Positions 21,177-32,359 of a stretch of 64,000 nucleotides of DNA are shown here, one piece after another (position 1 is the stretch's first letter; every line of letters begins with the position of its first letter). The stretch lies in assembly GCA_031761405.1 (NCBI GenBank), contig JASEVX010000349.1:62001-126000 (forward strand). Direction: 5' to 3'. The translations under genes were made by a program, and so were the position numbers. The notes under the pieces were generated by a model. The model was not told the origin of the DNA and did no database searches. It saw only the letters and a program-made list of their open reading frames with translations. Source of the stretch: Serripes groenlandicus (Eukaryota > Mollusca > Bivalvia > Cardiida > Cardiidae).

Positions 21177-22008
21177 CTGTCTAAGTTGAATTATCTCCCC
21201 TTGGAAGAATCCGAGGCGTATGATCTTCCTTCATGCATATCTACATATGATGTGTAACCTTCATGTAAAGTTTGAACCAAATCCACTGAGCCGGTTTGGA
21301 GGAGTAGTGCTTACAAGAAATGTGGAGGTATGTGCACAGGAGTCCCTCGCAGGTAACCTCTAAGTTGAATTATCTCCCCTTGGAAGAATCCGAGGTGTAT
21401 GATCTTCCTTCATGCATATCTACATACAATGTGTAACCTTCATGTAAAGTTTGAACCAAATCCATTGAGCCGTTTAGGAGGAGTAGTGCTTGCAAGAAAT
21501 GTGGAGGTATGTGCATAGGAGTCCCTCGCAGGTAACCTCTAAGTTGAATTATCTCCCCTTGGAACAATCTGAGGCATATGATCTTCCTTCATGCATATCT
21601 ACATATGATGTGTAACCTTCATGTAAAGTTTGAACCAAATCCACTGAGCCGTTTAGGAGGAGTAGTGCTTATAAGAAATGTGGACATACGGACAGACAGA
21701 CGGACGGACAAACTCATGGGAGAGTACTTGTGTTTTTTTTTCCTTTGATGTTTTTTTGTGGGGTGCACCCCACAAGTATGGCATTCATTCCCTAATTAAC
21801 CCCCTTTTACGGAATGAATAACCTTAATATGCAAATGAGATACCCGTTATAAAAAATAGAAAAAATCTACTTATCTAAGTGTCTTTATAAGGGTGGTGGG
21901 TGGGTTCCCACAAGTACTCTCTCATGCATGCGGACGGACAAACGGACGGACATACAGACAGGGTGATTCCTATATACCTCCACAAACTTTGTATAAAAAG
22001 GAGAAATA
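21177..22008 (+). mobile_element. Pearl-like element, family F, right part, interrupted
   Basis: Three ~180-bp units (TCTAAGTTGAATTATCTCCCC, ATGATCTTCCTTCATGCATA, TTTAGGAGGAGTAGTGCTT) run into a CGGACGGACA microsatellite. The microsatellite is split by a MITE at 21714-21926 and resumes at 21927. The right end GGGTGATTCCTATATACC...AAACTTTGTATAAAAAG is partial. Confidence 0.8.
21714..21926. mobile_element. 213-bp MITE inside the family F microsatellite
   Basis: CATGGGAGAGTACTTGTG at the left and CACAAGTACTCTCTCATG at the right are inverse complements with one mismatch. The flanks on both sides are CGGACGGACA, showing insertion into that run. Confidence 0.7.
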
Positions 22009-22526
22009 GCTCAATAGCAATCTGCTGTACATGTAGATGCGTCAAAATAAGTCTATATGTCGCAAAAGGTTAAAAGGACTTTCTTTCAATTTTCAGATTA
22101 CCATTTTCAAAGAATGAATTGAAACTATTTTTCTATTTTAGTGATGTACATTTTTTAGACCTGAAAATGAGCAAAATCAACCTTATATTGGTTAATCCAC
22201 CAAGGTAACTTTTACCATAAATGGAGTGATTCAAAAATCAATTTGAAACACCATGGTTTGCAATAGAAATATGTTAACTATCCTAATTTGTTAAGCCATT
22301 GAAAGGTTTTAGATATAAAACAAGAGCTGTCGGAGGACAGCGCACTCGACTATTCCACCGCTTATTTAAGTTTATGAGATAATGGAGTTATTTAACTTGA
22401 TTATTTTCATAGGTGTGCTGGTTAAGAAGGGTTGTATAATGTTTCAATGGAATGCATCAAGTAGTTAATAAGATATGGACTCTTAATGTAGTTGCATGCA
22501 ACCCTTTAACTATAATTTCTAAGTAA

Positions 22527-22779
22527 AACAAGAGGGCCATGATGGCCCTGGAATCGCTCACCGGATATTATTTTTTTTCACTTAAGCTATATAAGCCCCG
22601 CCCCCTGGCAGCCATAATTTCCAACCAATCAACTTGGCTTGAAGGAATCTGATAGAGGGTCACCCTAGGAACATTTCTACAAAATTATTTGAAAATCGGC
22701 CTGACACTTTCGTCAGAGAAGATTTTTTAAGTTTTCACTATAGCCATATAATGCAAAATAGCCCCCCCCCCCCTTGTTG
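22527..22779 (+). mobile_element. Pearl-like family A fragment nested in family K
   Basis: The left end ACAAGAGGGCCATGATGGCCC plus GCTCACC and a little over one core unit stop at a run of C near 22766. The right end is absent; family 2 follows directly. Confidence 0.8.
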
Positions 22780-23028
22780 GTACAAGATGCGTTTGTGAAA
22801 CACTGATGCCCCCGAATGGCAACATCTAGGTCAAATTGCAAGGTCGCAAGGTCAAAAATGTTGGTACTGACAGAAAGGTCATGTCACAAGGAATACACAT
22901 GAGAAATATGGTAGCTGTACCTGTTATGGTTCAAAAGAAGTGGTCAAGGTTAAAGGTTTTTTCGACAGACAGACAGACAGGCCAGAAACTAGATGCCCAC
23001 CGAATCGGTGATTCCAGGGGCATAAAAA
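22780..23028 (+). mobile_element. Pearl-like family 2, complete single-unit copy, nested
   Basis: ACAAGATGCGTTTGTGAAACAC and GATGCCCCCGAAT, one core unit, a CAGA run and the right hairpin ending ATTCCAGGGGCATAAAAA give a complete element of about 249 bp. Its DR1-like motif is broken (AGGTCAAATTGC). Confidence 0.85.
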
Positions 23029-23589
23029 TGGCGATAACTTGCATAAAATGCAGGATAGAGTTATCTAACTTGATAATCTACACAGGTGTGATAGTTAGGT
23101 AGGGTTGTAAAAAGTTTCAATGCAATGCATCAAGTAAATACTGAGGTATGGACTCTTAATTTTAGTTGCATGCAAAACTTTAACCAGAATTTCTAAGTAA
23201 AAAAGGGCCATAACTTGCATAAACTGCAGGATAGTTATCTTACTTGATACTCTACATAGGTGTGATAGTTTGGGTAGGGTTGTAGAAAGTTTCAATTCAA
23301 TACATGTAGCATTTAAGTACTTGCATGCAAAACCTTAACCAAGGTGTGACGTGGACGCCGACGCCAGGGTGAGTAGTATAGCTCTCATATTCTTTGAATA
23401 GTCAAGCTAAAAAGGAGGAAGTCTTAGCAAGATTATACTAGGTATCTCTCCAATCTCATTGTTTTCAAATCCATATCAAAGTAGCTTTTCCATTTTTTGA
23501 GATAACACATTTTTTATCTCAGACTTTCTTTTACATATCTCACAGACTATAATTTATTTATTTCTCGTCTGCATAGTATTCTATACATC

Positions 23590-23877
23590 ATAATTGATTG
23601 ATTGGAGCTTAACGCCATTTTCAACAATTTTTTCAGTCATATTTCAGCGGCCAGTTCACCTACTCATGTGTTTCCTAGCTTTCTCACACCAGTACTCTAC
23701 ACGACATACTTTTCAAGCAACTGGCTGCTTTTCCACACAGACTGTAAGCCCATTGGTGAATGATGCTTGTCACAGTGACTTTCGTCAAACGTCGGAAAGA
23801 ATGGTGGCCGAGCTGGGATTCAAACTCACAATCCCTGGATTGACAGCCTGCGTCGCTACCAGGACTCGGCCTATACA
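23590..23877 (-). mobile_element. tRNA-derived SINE, minus strand
   Basis: The plus strand begins ATTGATTGATTGGAGCTTAACGCC (inverse of the tail). It ends with the inverse of a tRNA head (GATTCAAACTCACAATCCC, GCGTCGCTACCAGGACTCGG). It belongs to the same subfamily as 16718-17005. Confidence 0.8.
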
Positions 23878-23949
23878 TCATAAATAAAGTGTTAAACATC
23901 AATAAAAAAAATCCATTTTCTCAGAGATAAACATGTAGTTATTTGTTAC

Positions 23950-24148
23950 CTGGCTTGATTTAAATTTCTTCAGGTCTTTATATAATTCTAATTTCTCCAT
24001 GTTTTCCATAAGTAGCTTATCTTCACTAAATAGCACCTTCTGAACATTGTGGGAGCCCCCGCTTGACTCTGTTCTCAATTTAGCCACATGCGACAAATTC
24101 TGATGTTTGAGGCACAACCAAACTACCTTACCGCTGGGGAGACGACAT
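23950..24148 (-). CDS. Internal exon of the TIR gene (CRLPSGKVVWLCLKHQ segment)
   Basis: The acceptor ATAATTTTCTTCAG lies just above 24148 and the donor CAG|GTAACA at 23950. The exon is one base plus 66 codons. The leading A completes an Arg codon with the AG left by the previous exon, so the protein reads LGIDFR-CRLPSGKVVWLCLKHQ across the junction, a natural-looking continuous segment. The second half is charged and leucine-rich (KLLMENMEKLELYKDLKKFK) and could form a coiled helix. Cys, Trp, Cys and His near the start are suggestive but no known domain is recognised. Ending in phase 0, it leads into the Q-rich last exon. Confidence 0.7.
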
Positions 24149-24194
24149 CTGAAGAAAATTATATATCATACAGTCAATCCTGTGATACAGGTCA

Positions 24195-24906
24195 CCTGTT
24201 TTAACACTTTTTCACGAAACATATTTTGATGTATCTACAGCAGATGACTTTTGTAAAACATTGTTGCAAAAGTAACAAAGGCACCGCAAAGCGGATGCAT
24301 CCCCTCGGTATTCAAAGTCCAATTTTGACCTTGACCTTTAACCTATGACCTTAATAATAAATAGGCTTCTAGACCTAGCCATATACTAACTGTATACCAA
24401 GTTTGATTAATATCAGTCGAAGGATGTTCAGTGTAGAGTGGTCACAAGGTAAGTCCAATTTTGACCTTGACCTTTAACGTATGACCTTGAAAATAAAAAG
24501 GCTTCTAGACCTTGCCATATACTAACTGTATACCAAGTTTGGTTAAGAGCGGTCAAAGGATGATTAGTGTAGAGTGGTCACAAGGTTGTTGATATGGGAA
24601 AATAGTCAAAGTCCAATTTTGACCTTGACCTTTAACCTTGAAAATAAATAGACTTCTAGACCTTGCCATATACTAACTGTATACCAAGTTTGGCTAAGAT
24701 CGATTGAAGGATGTTCAGTGTAGAGTGGTCACAAGATTGTTACGGACGGACGCACTGATGAACAAACAGACAACCCCGTTACTATATCCCCTCGCAAACT
24801 TCGTTAGCCGAGGGGATACAAATGGCTCTGTTTTACAATATTGTCCAGGTGTTTTTAATGGTGTCTAACTGTCTAATGTAGACTTGTTGTATGGACAAAG
24901 GGTTAA
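24195..24906 (+). mobile_element. Degenerate piggyBac-like MITE (P) split by a pearl-like element
   Basis: The left arm (TGTATCTACAGCAGATGACTTTTGTAAAACATTGTTGCAAAA, 24227-24269) and a right part ending GGACAAAGGGTTAA (24893-24906) flank a family G element. The inner hairpin is lost or too decayed to see. Confidence 0.5.
24270..24822 (+). mobile_element. Pearl-like element, family G
   Basis: The left end GCACCGCAAAGCGG is followed by ATCCCCTCGG. Three ~140-bp units contain TTGACCTTGACCTTTAACC and CTAACTGTATACCAAGTTTG. The end is CGGACGGACGCACTGATG, then the right hairpin ATCCCCTCGCAAAC...GCCGAGGGGATACAAA. ATCCCCTCGG and CCGAGGGGAT are exact partners. Confidence 0.85.
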
Positions 24907-25161
24907 AATGTTGTCTATTGCACATTTACACAATTTACAACTGGATTCAAAGGTCAGATATATATGTTCCCTTTTGTGGTTGCTTCAGAGAAGTTTTAAC
25001 AGTTTAATATTACATCATACGAAGAAATACGAGATTGAGGAACTTCTTATTGCATAGAAGATAGTTATCTCCTGGAAAGCATAAAATGACATCAGCACCT
25101 ACATCATGATATATATTTGGTAGACGAAATACATTTTAATATGAAGTTATAAGAAGAAGAA

Positions 25162-26254
25162 ACAAGAGGCCCAAGAGGGCCAGTATCGCTCCACGGCCAT
25201 AAGGCAAAAATAAAATCTCCAAACAGCCCTGCCCCCTGGTGGCTATTTTTTTACCAACCACCATGGCTTAAAGGAATCTTGTAGAGTGTCACGCAAGGAA
25301 TGTTTCTGCAAGATTATTTGAAAATCGGCCTTTCGGAGGAGAGGATATTTTAAGTTTTCACTATAGCCATATAAGGCAAAATAGCCCCACCCCCTGGCAG
25401 CCATATTTTTCAACCAATCAACATAGCTTGAAGGAATCTGATAGAGGGTAAGCCTAGGAACATTTCTACAAAATTATTTGAATATCAGCCAAACACTTTC
25501 GGAGGAGAAGATTTTTTAAGTTTTCACTATGGTCATATAAGGCAAAATAGCCCCGCCCTCTGGCTGCCATGTTTTTCGACCAATCAACATGGCTTGAAGG
25601 AATCTGATAGAGGGTCACCCAATGAACATTTCTACAAAATTATTTGAAAATCGGCTGAACACTTTCGGAGAAGAAGATTTTTTAAGTTATCACTATAGCT
25701 ATATAAGGCAAAAATAGCCCCGCCCCCCTTGCGGCCATGTTTTTCGCCGAATCAACATTTCTTGAAGGAATCTGATAAAGGGTCACCCAAGGAACATTTC
25801 TACAAAATTATTTGAAAATCAGCTGAACACTTTCGGAGAAGAAGCTTTTTTAAGTTTTCACTATTGCAATATACGGCAAAATAGCCCCGCCCCCCCCTGG
25901 CGGCCATGTTTTTCAATCAATCGACATTTCTTGAAGGAATCTAATAAAGAGTCACCCAAGGAACATTTCTACAAAATTATTTGAAAATCGGCCTGACACT
26001 TTTGGAGAAGAAGATTTTTTAAGTTCTCACTATTTTTTTCTTTCGGTTGCTATGGAAACCAGAATTTCGAATGGATCAAAAAAATTTGAAGGAATTTAGT
26101 AGAGGACATTGAGAGGATGCTTCCCATGAAGTTTCAACCAAATTGGCCAAGTGGTTAGGGAGAAGAAGTCTTTTAAAGGAAAAAGTTTACGCACGCACGA
26201 CGGACAATTCGCCATGACATAAGCTCGACTGGCTTTCAGCCAGTGGAGCTAAAA
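25162..26254 (+). mobile_element. Pearl-like element, family B
   Basis: The left end ACAAGAGGCCCAAGAGGGCC forms a hairpin and is followed by GCTCCAC. Five core units related to family A follow (GCCCCGCCCCCCTGGCGGCC, AAGGAACATTTCTACAAAAT). A divergent last unit has TTGCTATGGAAACCAGAATT. Then come ACGCACGCACGACGGAC and a right end GACTGGCTTTCAGCCAGTGGAGCTAAAAA. Confidence 0.85.
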
Positions 26255-26257
26255 ACT

Positions 26258-26997
26258 AAAAAAAATGAATAATAAAATCAGCAATAGATGTCCAAACTTT
26301 GATTCATTTAATGATAACGATGCTTTAGACTACCTATTAAACGTATAATTTGTTCATACAGATACATTTATAGTTCCATTGTATCAAAGGCGCAGAAATA
26401 TATTATACAAGTAATACTGTTAAAAAACAAAACAATTTTCTGTTTGTTTAAAATTAATGGCATATTAATATCATTAAACTCTATTCATAATTGTATTTAT
26501 TTAAATCAATGCACTGACTGTTTATAAATTTATAAGTTATGATTATATGATATTTCTTGAATGCAAATGATTTTGTATCATGTATGTTTGTATAACAAAT
26601 TCTGTATGATAGCTGAGAGCAGGTGTAAGTAAATGTGCAAAGTCGTTTGTAAATATGTATAAAGGGTGTACGCTCAATGTGGTCGGGTGGTGTAGAAGTT
26701 TATTTTTGAAATTATTTATATTTGTAAATAACATAATTATGTCACTATAATAAACATTTCGTTCATTCGTTATTTGTGACACTGAAGCACCATAAAACAG
26801 CTTTAAATTTCTCAAAAAGAAAGTATGACTTTAAAATATAGCAATAAGCATAGAGAATATAGGTGAAATTGCCTATGAAATAGGGCTACATGTTGAAAGG
26901 GTTGAAAAATGTTCATTCAAAATAATACAGAGGTAAAAATTAAATTCAAGGTCAGATAGAAGTATATCTGTAAAACAAAGGAGAATAAACTAGAAAT
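26258..26997. other. No gene recognised
   Basis: AT-rich unique sequence. A decayed scrap of MITE P may lie at 26870-26910 (GGTGAAATTGCC, GAAAGGGTTG). Confidence 0.4.
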
Positions 26998-28515
26998 ACT
27001 GTGAGCAAAGCTCACTGAAGAATACCCCCCGCTCCCCTTGGAAGAGTCCGAGGCGTGTGATCTTCCTTCATGCATCATGTAAAGTTTGAACCAAATCCAT
27101 TGAGCCGTTTAGGAGGAGTAGTGCTTACAAGAAATGTGGAGGTATGTGCACAGGAGTCCCTCGCAGATAACCTCTAAGTTGAATTATCTCCCCTTGGAAG
27201 AGTCCGAGGCGTATGATCTTCCTTCATGCATATCTACATATGATGTGTAACCTTCATGTAAAATTTGAACCAAATCCATTGAGCCGTTTAGGAGGAGTAG
27301 TGCTTACAAGAAATGTGGAGGTATGTGCACAGGAGTCCCTCGCAGATAACCTCTAAGTTAAATTATCTCCCCTTGGAAGAGTCCGAGGCGTGTGATCTTC
27401 CTTCATGCATATCTACATATGATGTGTAACCTTCATGTAAAGTTTGAACCAAATCCATTGAGCCGTTTAGGAGGAGTAGTGCTTACAAGAAATGTGGAGG
27501 TATGTGCACAGGAGTCCCTCGCAGATAACCTCTAAGTTGAATTATCTCCCCTTGGAAGAGTCCGAGGCGTGTGATCTTCCTTCATGCATATCTACATATG
27601 ATGTGTAACCTTCATGTAAAGTTTGAACCAAATCCATTGAGCCGTTTAGGAGGAGTAGTGCTTACAAGAAATGTGGAGGTATGTGCACAGGAGTCCCTCG
27701 CAGATAACCTCTAAGTTGAATTATCTCCCCTTGGAAGAGTCCGAGGCGTGTGATCTTCCTTCATGCATATCTACATATGATGTGTAACCTTCATGTAAAG
27801 TTTGAACCAAATCCATTGAGCCGTTTAGGAGGAGTAGTGCTTACAAGAAATGTGGAGGTATGTGCACAGGAGTCCCTCGCAGATAACCTCTAAGTTGAAT
27901 TATCTCCCCTTGGAAGAGTCCGAGGCGTGTGATCTTCCTTCATGCATATCTACATATGATGTGTAACCTTCATGTAAAGTTTGAACCAAATCCATTGAGC
28001 CGTTTAGGAGGAGTAGTGCTTACAAGAAATGTGGAGGTATGTGCACAGGAGTCCCTCGCAGATAACCTCTAAGTTGAATTATCTCCCCTTGGAAGAGTCC
28101 GAGGCGTGTGATCTTCCTTCATGCATATCTACATATGATGTGTAACCTTCATGTAAAGTTTGAACCAAATCCATTGAGCCGTTTAGGAGGAGTAGTGCTT
28201 ACAAGAAATGTGGAGGTATGTGCACAGGAGTCCCTCGCAGATAACCTCTAAGTTAAATTATCTCCCCTTGGAAGAGTCCGAGGCGTGTGATCTTCCTTCA
28301 TGCATATCTACATATGATGTGTAACCTTCATTTAAAGTTTGAACCAAATCCATTGAGCCGTTTAGGAGGAGTAGTGCTTACAAGAAATGTGGACATACGG
28401 ACAGACAGACAGACGGACAGACAGACGGACAGACAGACGGACAGACGGACAGACGGACAGACAGGGTGATTCCTATATACCCCCCCAAACTTTGTTTGCC
28501 GGGGGGTATAATAAA
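26998..28515 (+). mobile_element. Pearl-like element, family F, eight near-identical units
   Basis: The left end has GTGAGCAAAGCTCAC and AATACCCCCC. Eight units of 178-180 bp are almost identical, so the array expanded recently. A (GACAGACG)n run at 28400-28465 precedes the right hairpin ATACCCCCCCAAAC...TTTGCCGGGGGGTAT. Short open frames rich in Cys-Pro-Ser or Asp-Arg-Gln-Thr come from the microsatellite. Confidence 0.9.
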
Positions 28516-28589
28516 GTGAAGAAAAAGAATCAAGATTCCTCCTTTGCTCATATTATTCAAGAAGGTCTGTTGCTTCTAATAGCCAACCA

Positions 28590-28650
28590 TTTAATCCTTT
28601 ACCAGGTACAACAAATCTGCAGCAGATGACATTGAAAACATTCTAATAAC
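28590..28650. mobile_element. MITE P left-arm fragment
   Basis: TTTAATCCTTTACCAGGTACAACAAATCTGCAGCAGATGAC...GAAAACATT resembles the left arm of family P. Confidence 0.5.
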
Positions 28651-28773
28651 AAGGTAGCATTCACCTCTTGTACCAAAGATTAAAAAAAAAAGTGCTGTGA
28701 TGAGCATGACCTGTGCTTTGGATTTATCAACGCAAAACAGTTCACAGGGAAACGATATTGAGCAACATAAGTA

Positions 28774-29000
28774 TAACCCTTTCCAACATACAACAAATCT
28801 GCAGCAGACAACTTTGAAAATATATTGCTGAAAACATGAAAAATCTCTATAAATAAGAGTTCAAATATTAAATAGAGTGGAAAACAATGTTGCAAAAGGA
28901 GAAATTGCTCATTATGAGCAATTTCTCCTTTTGCCACAATGTTTTCAAAAGTTGTCTGCTGCAAGGGCATCAGAAAGTGCCTGTATGTGGGAAATGGATA
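28774..29000 (+). mobile_element. piggyBac-like MITE (P), full length
   Basis: TAACCCTTTCCAACATAC at the left, the CTGCAGCAGAC arm, a strong central hairpin (AAGGAGAAATTGCTCATTATGAGCAATTTCTCCTT type, 28897-28934) and the inverse arm GTCTGCTGCAAGGGC end in GGGAAATGGATAAA. Terminal TTAA motifs are worn (ATAA on both sides). Confidence 0.75.
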
Positions 29001-29356
29001 AAGTAAAATGCTTGTATTGTAATCAATGTATACTAAATCGGTTTAAACGATTCCTAAAAGCTGCATACGAAGATTAAATAAACAAGAGTCCCATGAGGGC
29101 CTATGCTCTACTGGCATTGATCTGGCTTGTTTCAAAAGGAACCAATATGTCATCAATATTCAAATACCATCTAAGTTTGGTGAAGATCAGATAGTAAATG
29201 GAAGCTCTATTGTGTTCACAAGCTGTATTATAGCAATTTTGACAATTTCAAGGGCCATAATCCAGCCATGCATGGGTAGATCTGGCCGTTTTTTAGAAAT
29301 GAACCAAACTCTCATGGATATCTAACTACTGTATAAGTTTGATTGAGATACAATCA

Positions 29357-29516
29357 AAAACAAGAGCACCCCGTATGGCACAGACGCTTGACTGATAGGG
29401 AGAAAAAAAAAAAATGCGCTAAACAAAAAACCTTAACCGGACGACCACGCCGCCGCCGCCGCCGAGGCCAGGGTCATGACAATAGCTCTCGTTTTTTTCA
29501 AAAGTCGAGCTAATAA
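29357..29516 (+). mobile_element. Pearl-like mini-element, family D (no tandem core)
   Basis: AACAAGAGCACCCCGTATGG and GCTTGAC at the left, CCGCCGCCGCCGCCGAGGCCAGGG, then AAAAGTCGAGCTAATAA at the right. At about 160 bp it is the shortest complete element here. Confidence 0.65.
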
Positions 29517-29670
29517 GGACTGTATCATGTTAACAAGCCCTATTATAGCAATTTTGACAATTACAAGGGCCATTATTCAGTCATGCATGGGGCGGATCTG
29601 GCTTGTTTTCGAAAGGAATCAAGCTCTCATGGATATCTAACTACTGTATAAGTTTGATTAAGATACAATA

Positions 29671-31107
29671 ACAAGAGGGCCATGATGGCCCTTGAATCGC
29701 TCACCTGATTTTTTATTTTTTTTTCACTTTAGCTATATAAGCCTCGCCCCCTGGCAGGCAGTTTCCGACCAATCAACTTGGCTTGAAGGAATCTGATAGA
29801 GGGTCACCCTAGGAACATTTCTACAAAATTATTTGAAAGTCGGCCAGATACTTTTGGAGGAGAAGATTTTTTAAGTTTTCACTATAGCCATATAATGCAA
29901 AATAGCCCTGCCTACTGGCGGCCATGTTTTTTGACCAATCAACATGGCTTGAAGGAATCTGAAAGTTGGTCATCCAAGGAACATTTCTACAAAATTATTT
30001 GAAAATCGGGCCGACAATTTTGGAGAAGAAGATTTTTTAAGTTTGCACTATAGCCATATAAGGCAAAATAGCCCCCCCCCCCCCCCATAGGGCGGCCATG
30101 TTTTTCGACCAATCAACATGGCTTGAAGGAATCTGATAGAGGGTCACTTAAGAAACATTTCTACAAAATTATTTGAAAATCTGCCAACCAATTTGGGAGA
30201 AGAAGAATTTTGAAGTTTTTTCGGTTTCGTTGCCATGGAAACCAGAATTTTGCATGGATCCCAAAAATTTGAAGGAATTCTGGTGAGGTCAATGAGAGGA
30301 TGCTTTCTGTGAAGTTTCATCCCAATTGACCCACTGGTTACTGAGGAGAAGATGTTGAAGATTTTTTAAGTTTTCAATTTGGCCATATAAGGCAAAATAG
30401 CCCCGCCCCCTGGCGGCCATGTTTTTTGACCAATCAACATGGCTTGAAGGAATCTGATAGAAGATTACCCAAGGAACATTTCTACAAAATTATTTGAAAA
30501 TCGGCCTGACACTTTTGGAGAAGAAGATTTTTTAAGTTTGCACTATAGCCATATAAGGCAAAATAGCCCCGCCCCCCCCTGGCGGCCATGTTTTTCGACC
30601 AATCAACATGGCTTGAAGGAATCTGATAGAGGGTCACCCAAGGAACATTTCTACAAAATTATTTGAAAATCAGCCTTACACTTTTGGAGGAGAAGATTTT
30701 TTAAGTTTTCACTATAGCCATATAAGGCAAAATAGCCCCGCCCCCCCCTGGCGGCCATGTTTTTCGACCAATCAACACGGCTTGAAGGAATCTGATAGAG
30801 GGTCATCCAAGGAACATTTCTACAAAATTATTTGAAAATCTGCCAACCAATTTGGGAGAAGAAGAATTTTGAAGTTTTTTCGGTTTCGTTGCCATGGAAA
30901 CCAGAATTTTGCATGGATCCCAAAAATTTGAAGGAATTCTGGTGAGGTCAATGAGAGGATGCTTTCTGTGAAGTTTCATCCAAATTGACCCACTGGTTAC
31001 TGAGGAGAAGAAGTTGACGCACGACGCACGACGGACGACGCACGACGGACGCCGGACAAAAGGCGATCACAATAACTCACCTTGAGCAAAGCTCAGTTGA
31101 GCTAAAA
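29671..31107 (+). mobile_element. Pearl-like element, family A, nested in family C
   Basis: The left end ACAAGAGGGCCATGATGGCCC and GCTCACCTG, seven core units and a duplicated terminal block (TTCGTTGCCATGGAAACCAG at 30225 and 30883), then (ACGACGC)n and a right end ACTCACCTTGAGCAAAGCTCAGTTGAGCTAAAAA. Family C resumes directly after it with GAGACTGTATCGTG. Confidence 0.85.
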
Positions 31108-31771
31108 AAAAGAGACTGTATCGTGTTAACAATGTATCGTGTTAACAAGCTCTATTATAGCAATTTTGACAAATCCAAGGGTTATAATCCAGTCATGCAT
31201 GAGCAGATCTGGCTGGTTTTGGAAAGGAACTGAGTTCTCATGGATATCTAATTATTGTATAAGTTTGATTGAGATACAATAAAAAATAACGACTGTATCG
31301 TGTTAACAAGGTCTATTATAGCAATTATGACAATTTCAAGGGCCATAATCCAGTCATGCATGGGCAGATCTGGCTGGTTTTCGAAAAGAACCGGGCTCTC
31401 ATGGATATCTAACTACTGTATAAGTTTGGTTGAGATACAATTAAAAGTGAAGACTGTATCGTGTTAACAAGCTCTTTTATAGCAATTTTGACCATTTCAG
31501 GGGCCATAATCCAGTCATGCATGGGCGGATCTGTGGCTGGTTTTCGAAAGGAACCGAGCTTTCGGAAATCGGCACATTCCTGGTAGTTATTTTGTTCAGA
31601 AAATTCTCTACTGGTTGTAAATGGTCATATTTGGCCAAAGGCCGTAAAAGGAGAATATTTTTACAGATTAAAAGGCTACAAACTGGCATACATCCCAGGT
31701 GGTCATTCCTTTTGGTGAACAAAAATTGCATAACGGGACAATTGTTACAGAAAAGTATTAAACATACTAAC

Positions 31772-31887
31772 CTGAAGTCTATCCCTAGAGCGTGTAGCAG
31801 ACTTTGGTCGAAGTGTTTTCCATGTTCTAGACTGACTCTTTTTAATGGAGGACTCCCTGCCATCTTCAGCTTGGGTTCCAGTAGAGG
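31772..31887 (-). CDS. Internal exon of the TIR gene
   Basis: The acceptor CTTTTTTTGCATTGACAG is just above 31887 and the donor CAG|GTTAGT at 31772. The exon is 38 codons plus AG. In the frame dictated by the preceding exon (phase 0) it starts PLLEPKLKMAGSPPLKR and ends LLHALGIDF, then R across the junction. A second frame is also open through the exon but does not fit the phases on either side. No domain is recognised. A family C pearl-like element stops about 200 bp downstream and a SINE lies about 30 bp upstream, so the exon is tightly framed by repeats. Confidence 0.65.
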
Positions 31888-31914
31888 CTGTCAATGCAAA
31901 AAAAGATTTTGTTT

Positions 31915-32130
31915 GTTGGGGTTTTACACCATTTTCAACATTATTTCAGTTTATATCACAGCGACAGTTTACTTATTCATGATCCCTGTGTAAACAAACC
32001 AGAACTAGGCCAGGAAATATGCCTTGCCAAAGAGCACTCCACCATGACCTAAGCACCACAACTGGGGATTGATCTCGGGACGCCCGGTTCTAAATCCAAA
32101 AGGCTAATAACTTTGCCATGGCGGATTCAC
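31915..32130 (-). mobile_element. tRNA-related SINE, minus strand
   Basis: GGGGTTTTACACCATTTTCAACATTATTTCAGT...TCACAGCGACAGTT, then GGGGATTGATCTCGGGACGCCCGG and CCATGGCGGAT. It is the same subfamily as 35758-35962 and 44150-44366. Confidence 0.75.
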
Positions 32131-32144
32131 AACTCAAATAGTAT

Positions 32145-32278
32145 AAAGATCCTTAGCCTTATTTCTGGCAGATACAGAGAAACTGTGATGCCTTTGCAGC
32201 AGACAACATAAGAAAACTTTGTGTTAAAAGGAGTAATTACTCAAAATGAGCAATTTAATCTTTTATCACATTGCTTTT
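32145..32278. mobile_element. MITE P, degenerate
   Basis: GATGCCTTTGCAGCAGACAACATAAGAAAACTTTGTG...AAAAGGAGTAATTACTC...GAGCAATTTAATCTTTT keeps the arm and hairpin order of family P. Confidence 0.55.
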
Positions 32279-32359
32279 AACTTAAAATGTAGTTTCAAAA
32301 ATTCTTTTTTTCCAAGCAACAGAAATTGGGTTAATTTTCAACTTGATTTACCATTTTAC

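Larger units (their letters stand above)
22318..23412 (+). mobile_element. Pearl-like element, family K, with two nested pearl-like insertions
   Basis: The left end AACAAGAGCTGTCGGAGGACAGC carries a hairpin and then CTCGACTATTC. The core unit breaks at 22527, inside AAGTAAA, and resumes at about 23029 with GATAACTTGCATAAAATGC. The right end at 23380-23408 is TTTGAATAGTCAAGCTAAAAA. GAATAGTC-type sequence pairs with the left CTCGACTATTC. Confidence 0.85.
29082..31560 (+). mobile_element. Pearl-like element, family C, with nested families D and A
   Basis: The left end AACAAGAGTCCCATGAGGGCC is followed by GCTCTACTGGC. Core units of ~165-173 bp carry CAAGGGCCATAATCCAGTCATGCATGGG and CTCATGGATATCTAACTACTG. 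Two other pearl-like elements interrupt it (29357-29516, 29671-31107). The last unit is cut at about 31556 and no right end follows. Confidence 0.8.

Noticed and set aside
28287..28560. Cys/Ser/Pro-rich and Asp/Arg/Gln/Thr-rich short proteins
   Set aside because: Both come from the GACAGACG microsatellite of a pearl-like element.
31772..31887. Alternative frame of this exon (begins STGTQAEDGRESS)
   Set aside because: It is open but fails the phase test with both neighbouring exons; the other frame joins cleanly on both sides.
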